Below the pieces are notes generated by a model. The model ran no database searches. It had not been told where the DNA came from and saw nothing but the letters and a program-made list of their open reading frames with translations. From the NCBI GenBank assembly GCA_009760855.2, contig WPIO01000002.1, positions 1,207,501-1,269,500 of the forward strand: a stretch of DNA of 62,000 bases. Direction: 5' to 3'. Made by a program: the position numbers and the translations under genes. Source of the DNA: Cristatella mucedo. Lineage: Eukaryota > Bryozoa > Phylactolaemata > Cristatellidae. Positions 61,950 to 62,000 of this stretch are shown here, one piece after another (position 1 is the stretch's first letter; each line of letters starts with the position of its first letter).

Positions 61950-62000
61950 GTATGGCATCCATTAGCTGCTTACAGTTGGAATATAATTTTGTTACTCGTG
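61950..62000 (+). other. start of the next FMNL intron
   Basis: Follows the GTATGG donor. The window ends inside it. Confidence 0.7.

Overview
The window is animal nuclear DNA. It has spliced coding exons with GT-AG junctions, introns up to about 15 kb, several families of non-LTR retrotransposons and tRNA-derived SINEs, and very long dinucleotide microsatellites. There is no prokaryotic gene arrangement. The only host gene I recognise is a formin of the FMNL/Frl class (formin-like, Rho-GTPase-regulated actin assembly). The start of its FH2 domain reads most like protostome Frl proteins, so I infer a protostome, possibly an arthropod. The species cannot be fixed from this sequence.

Layout. 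Bases 1-23,000 hold no gene I can recognise. This part is a patchwork of degenerate and fairly fresh L2/CR1-like retrotransposons, a second non-LTR family ('family 2'), two SINE families, an LTR-like insertion, an inverted-repeat element and microsatellites. Bases 23,160-24,545 are a CpG-rich block of unknown role. Bases 26,850-28,130 are a second CpG-rich block that contains the FMNL start codon at 27,460. From there to the right edge the + strand carries the FMNL gene. Ten coding exons were placed by homology, splice sites and reading phase: 27460-27573, 43123-43206, 51355-51434, 52369-52452, 54432-54666, 55050-55126, 55444-55981, 60467-60602, 60710-60907 and 61825-61949. They encode an N-myristoylation signal, the GTPase-binding/FH3 armadillo region, a coiled coil, a short proline-rich FH1 and the first residues of FH2. 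The rest of FH2 and the C-terminus lie beyond the window. Two coding segments expected from the family were not found: about 27 residues between 43,206 and 51,355, and a variable linker between 52,452 and 54,432.

The introns contain further L2 copies, family-2 copies and SINEs, a roughly 540-bp hairpin at 38,275-38,812, and a nearly identical 450/490-bp inverted repeat (53,031-53,480 and 57,331-57,820) that brackets three FMNL exons. The insertions give a relative order of events. A SINE sits inside an L2 copy with a 7-bp target duplication. An L2 tail sits inside a family-2 element. A TG...CA element with a 5-bp target duplication sits inside another family-2 copy. One SINE family has a tail like the L2 3' end, which suggests that L2 machinery mobilised it.

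I found no clear sign of an undescribed multi-gene system. The most unusual structures are the exon-flanking inverted repeat, the intronic hairpin and the nested insertions.
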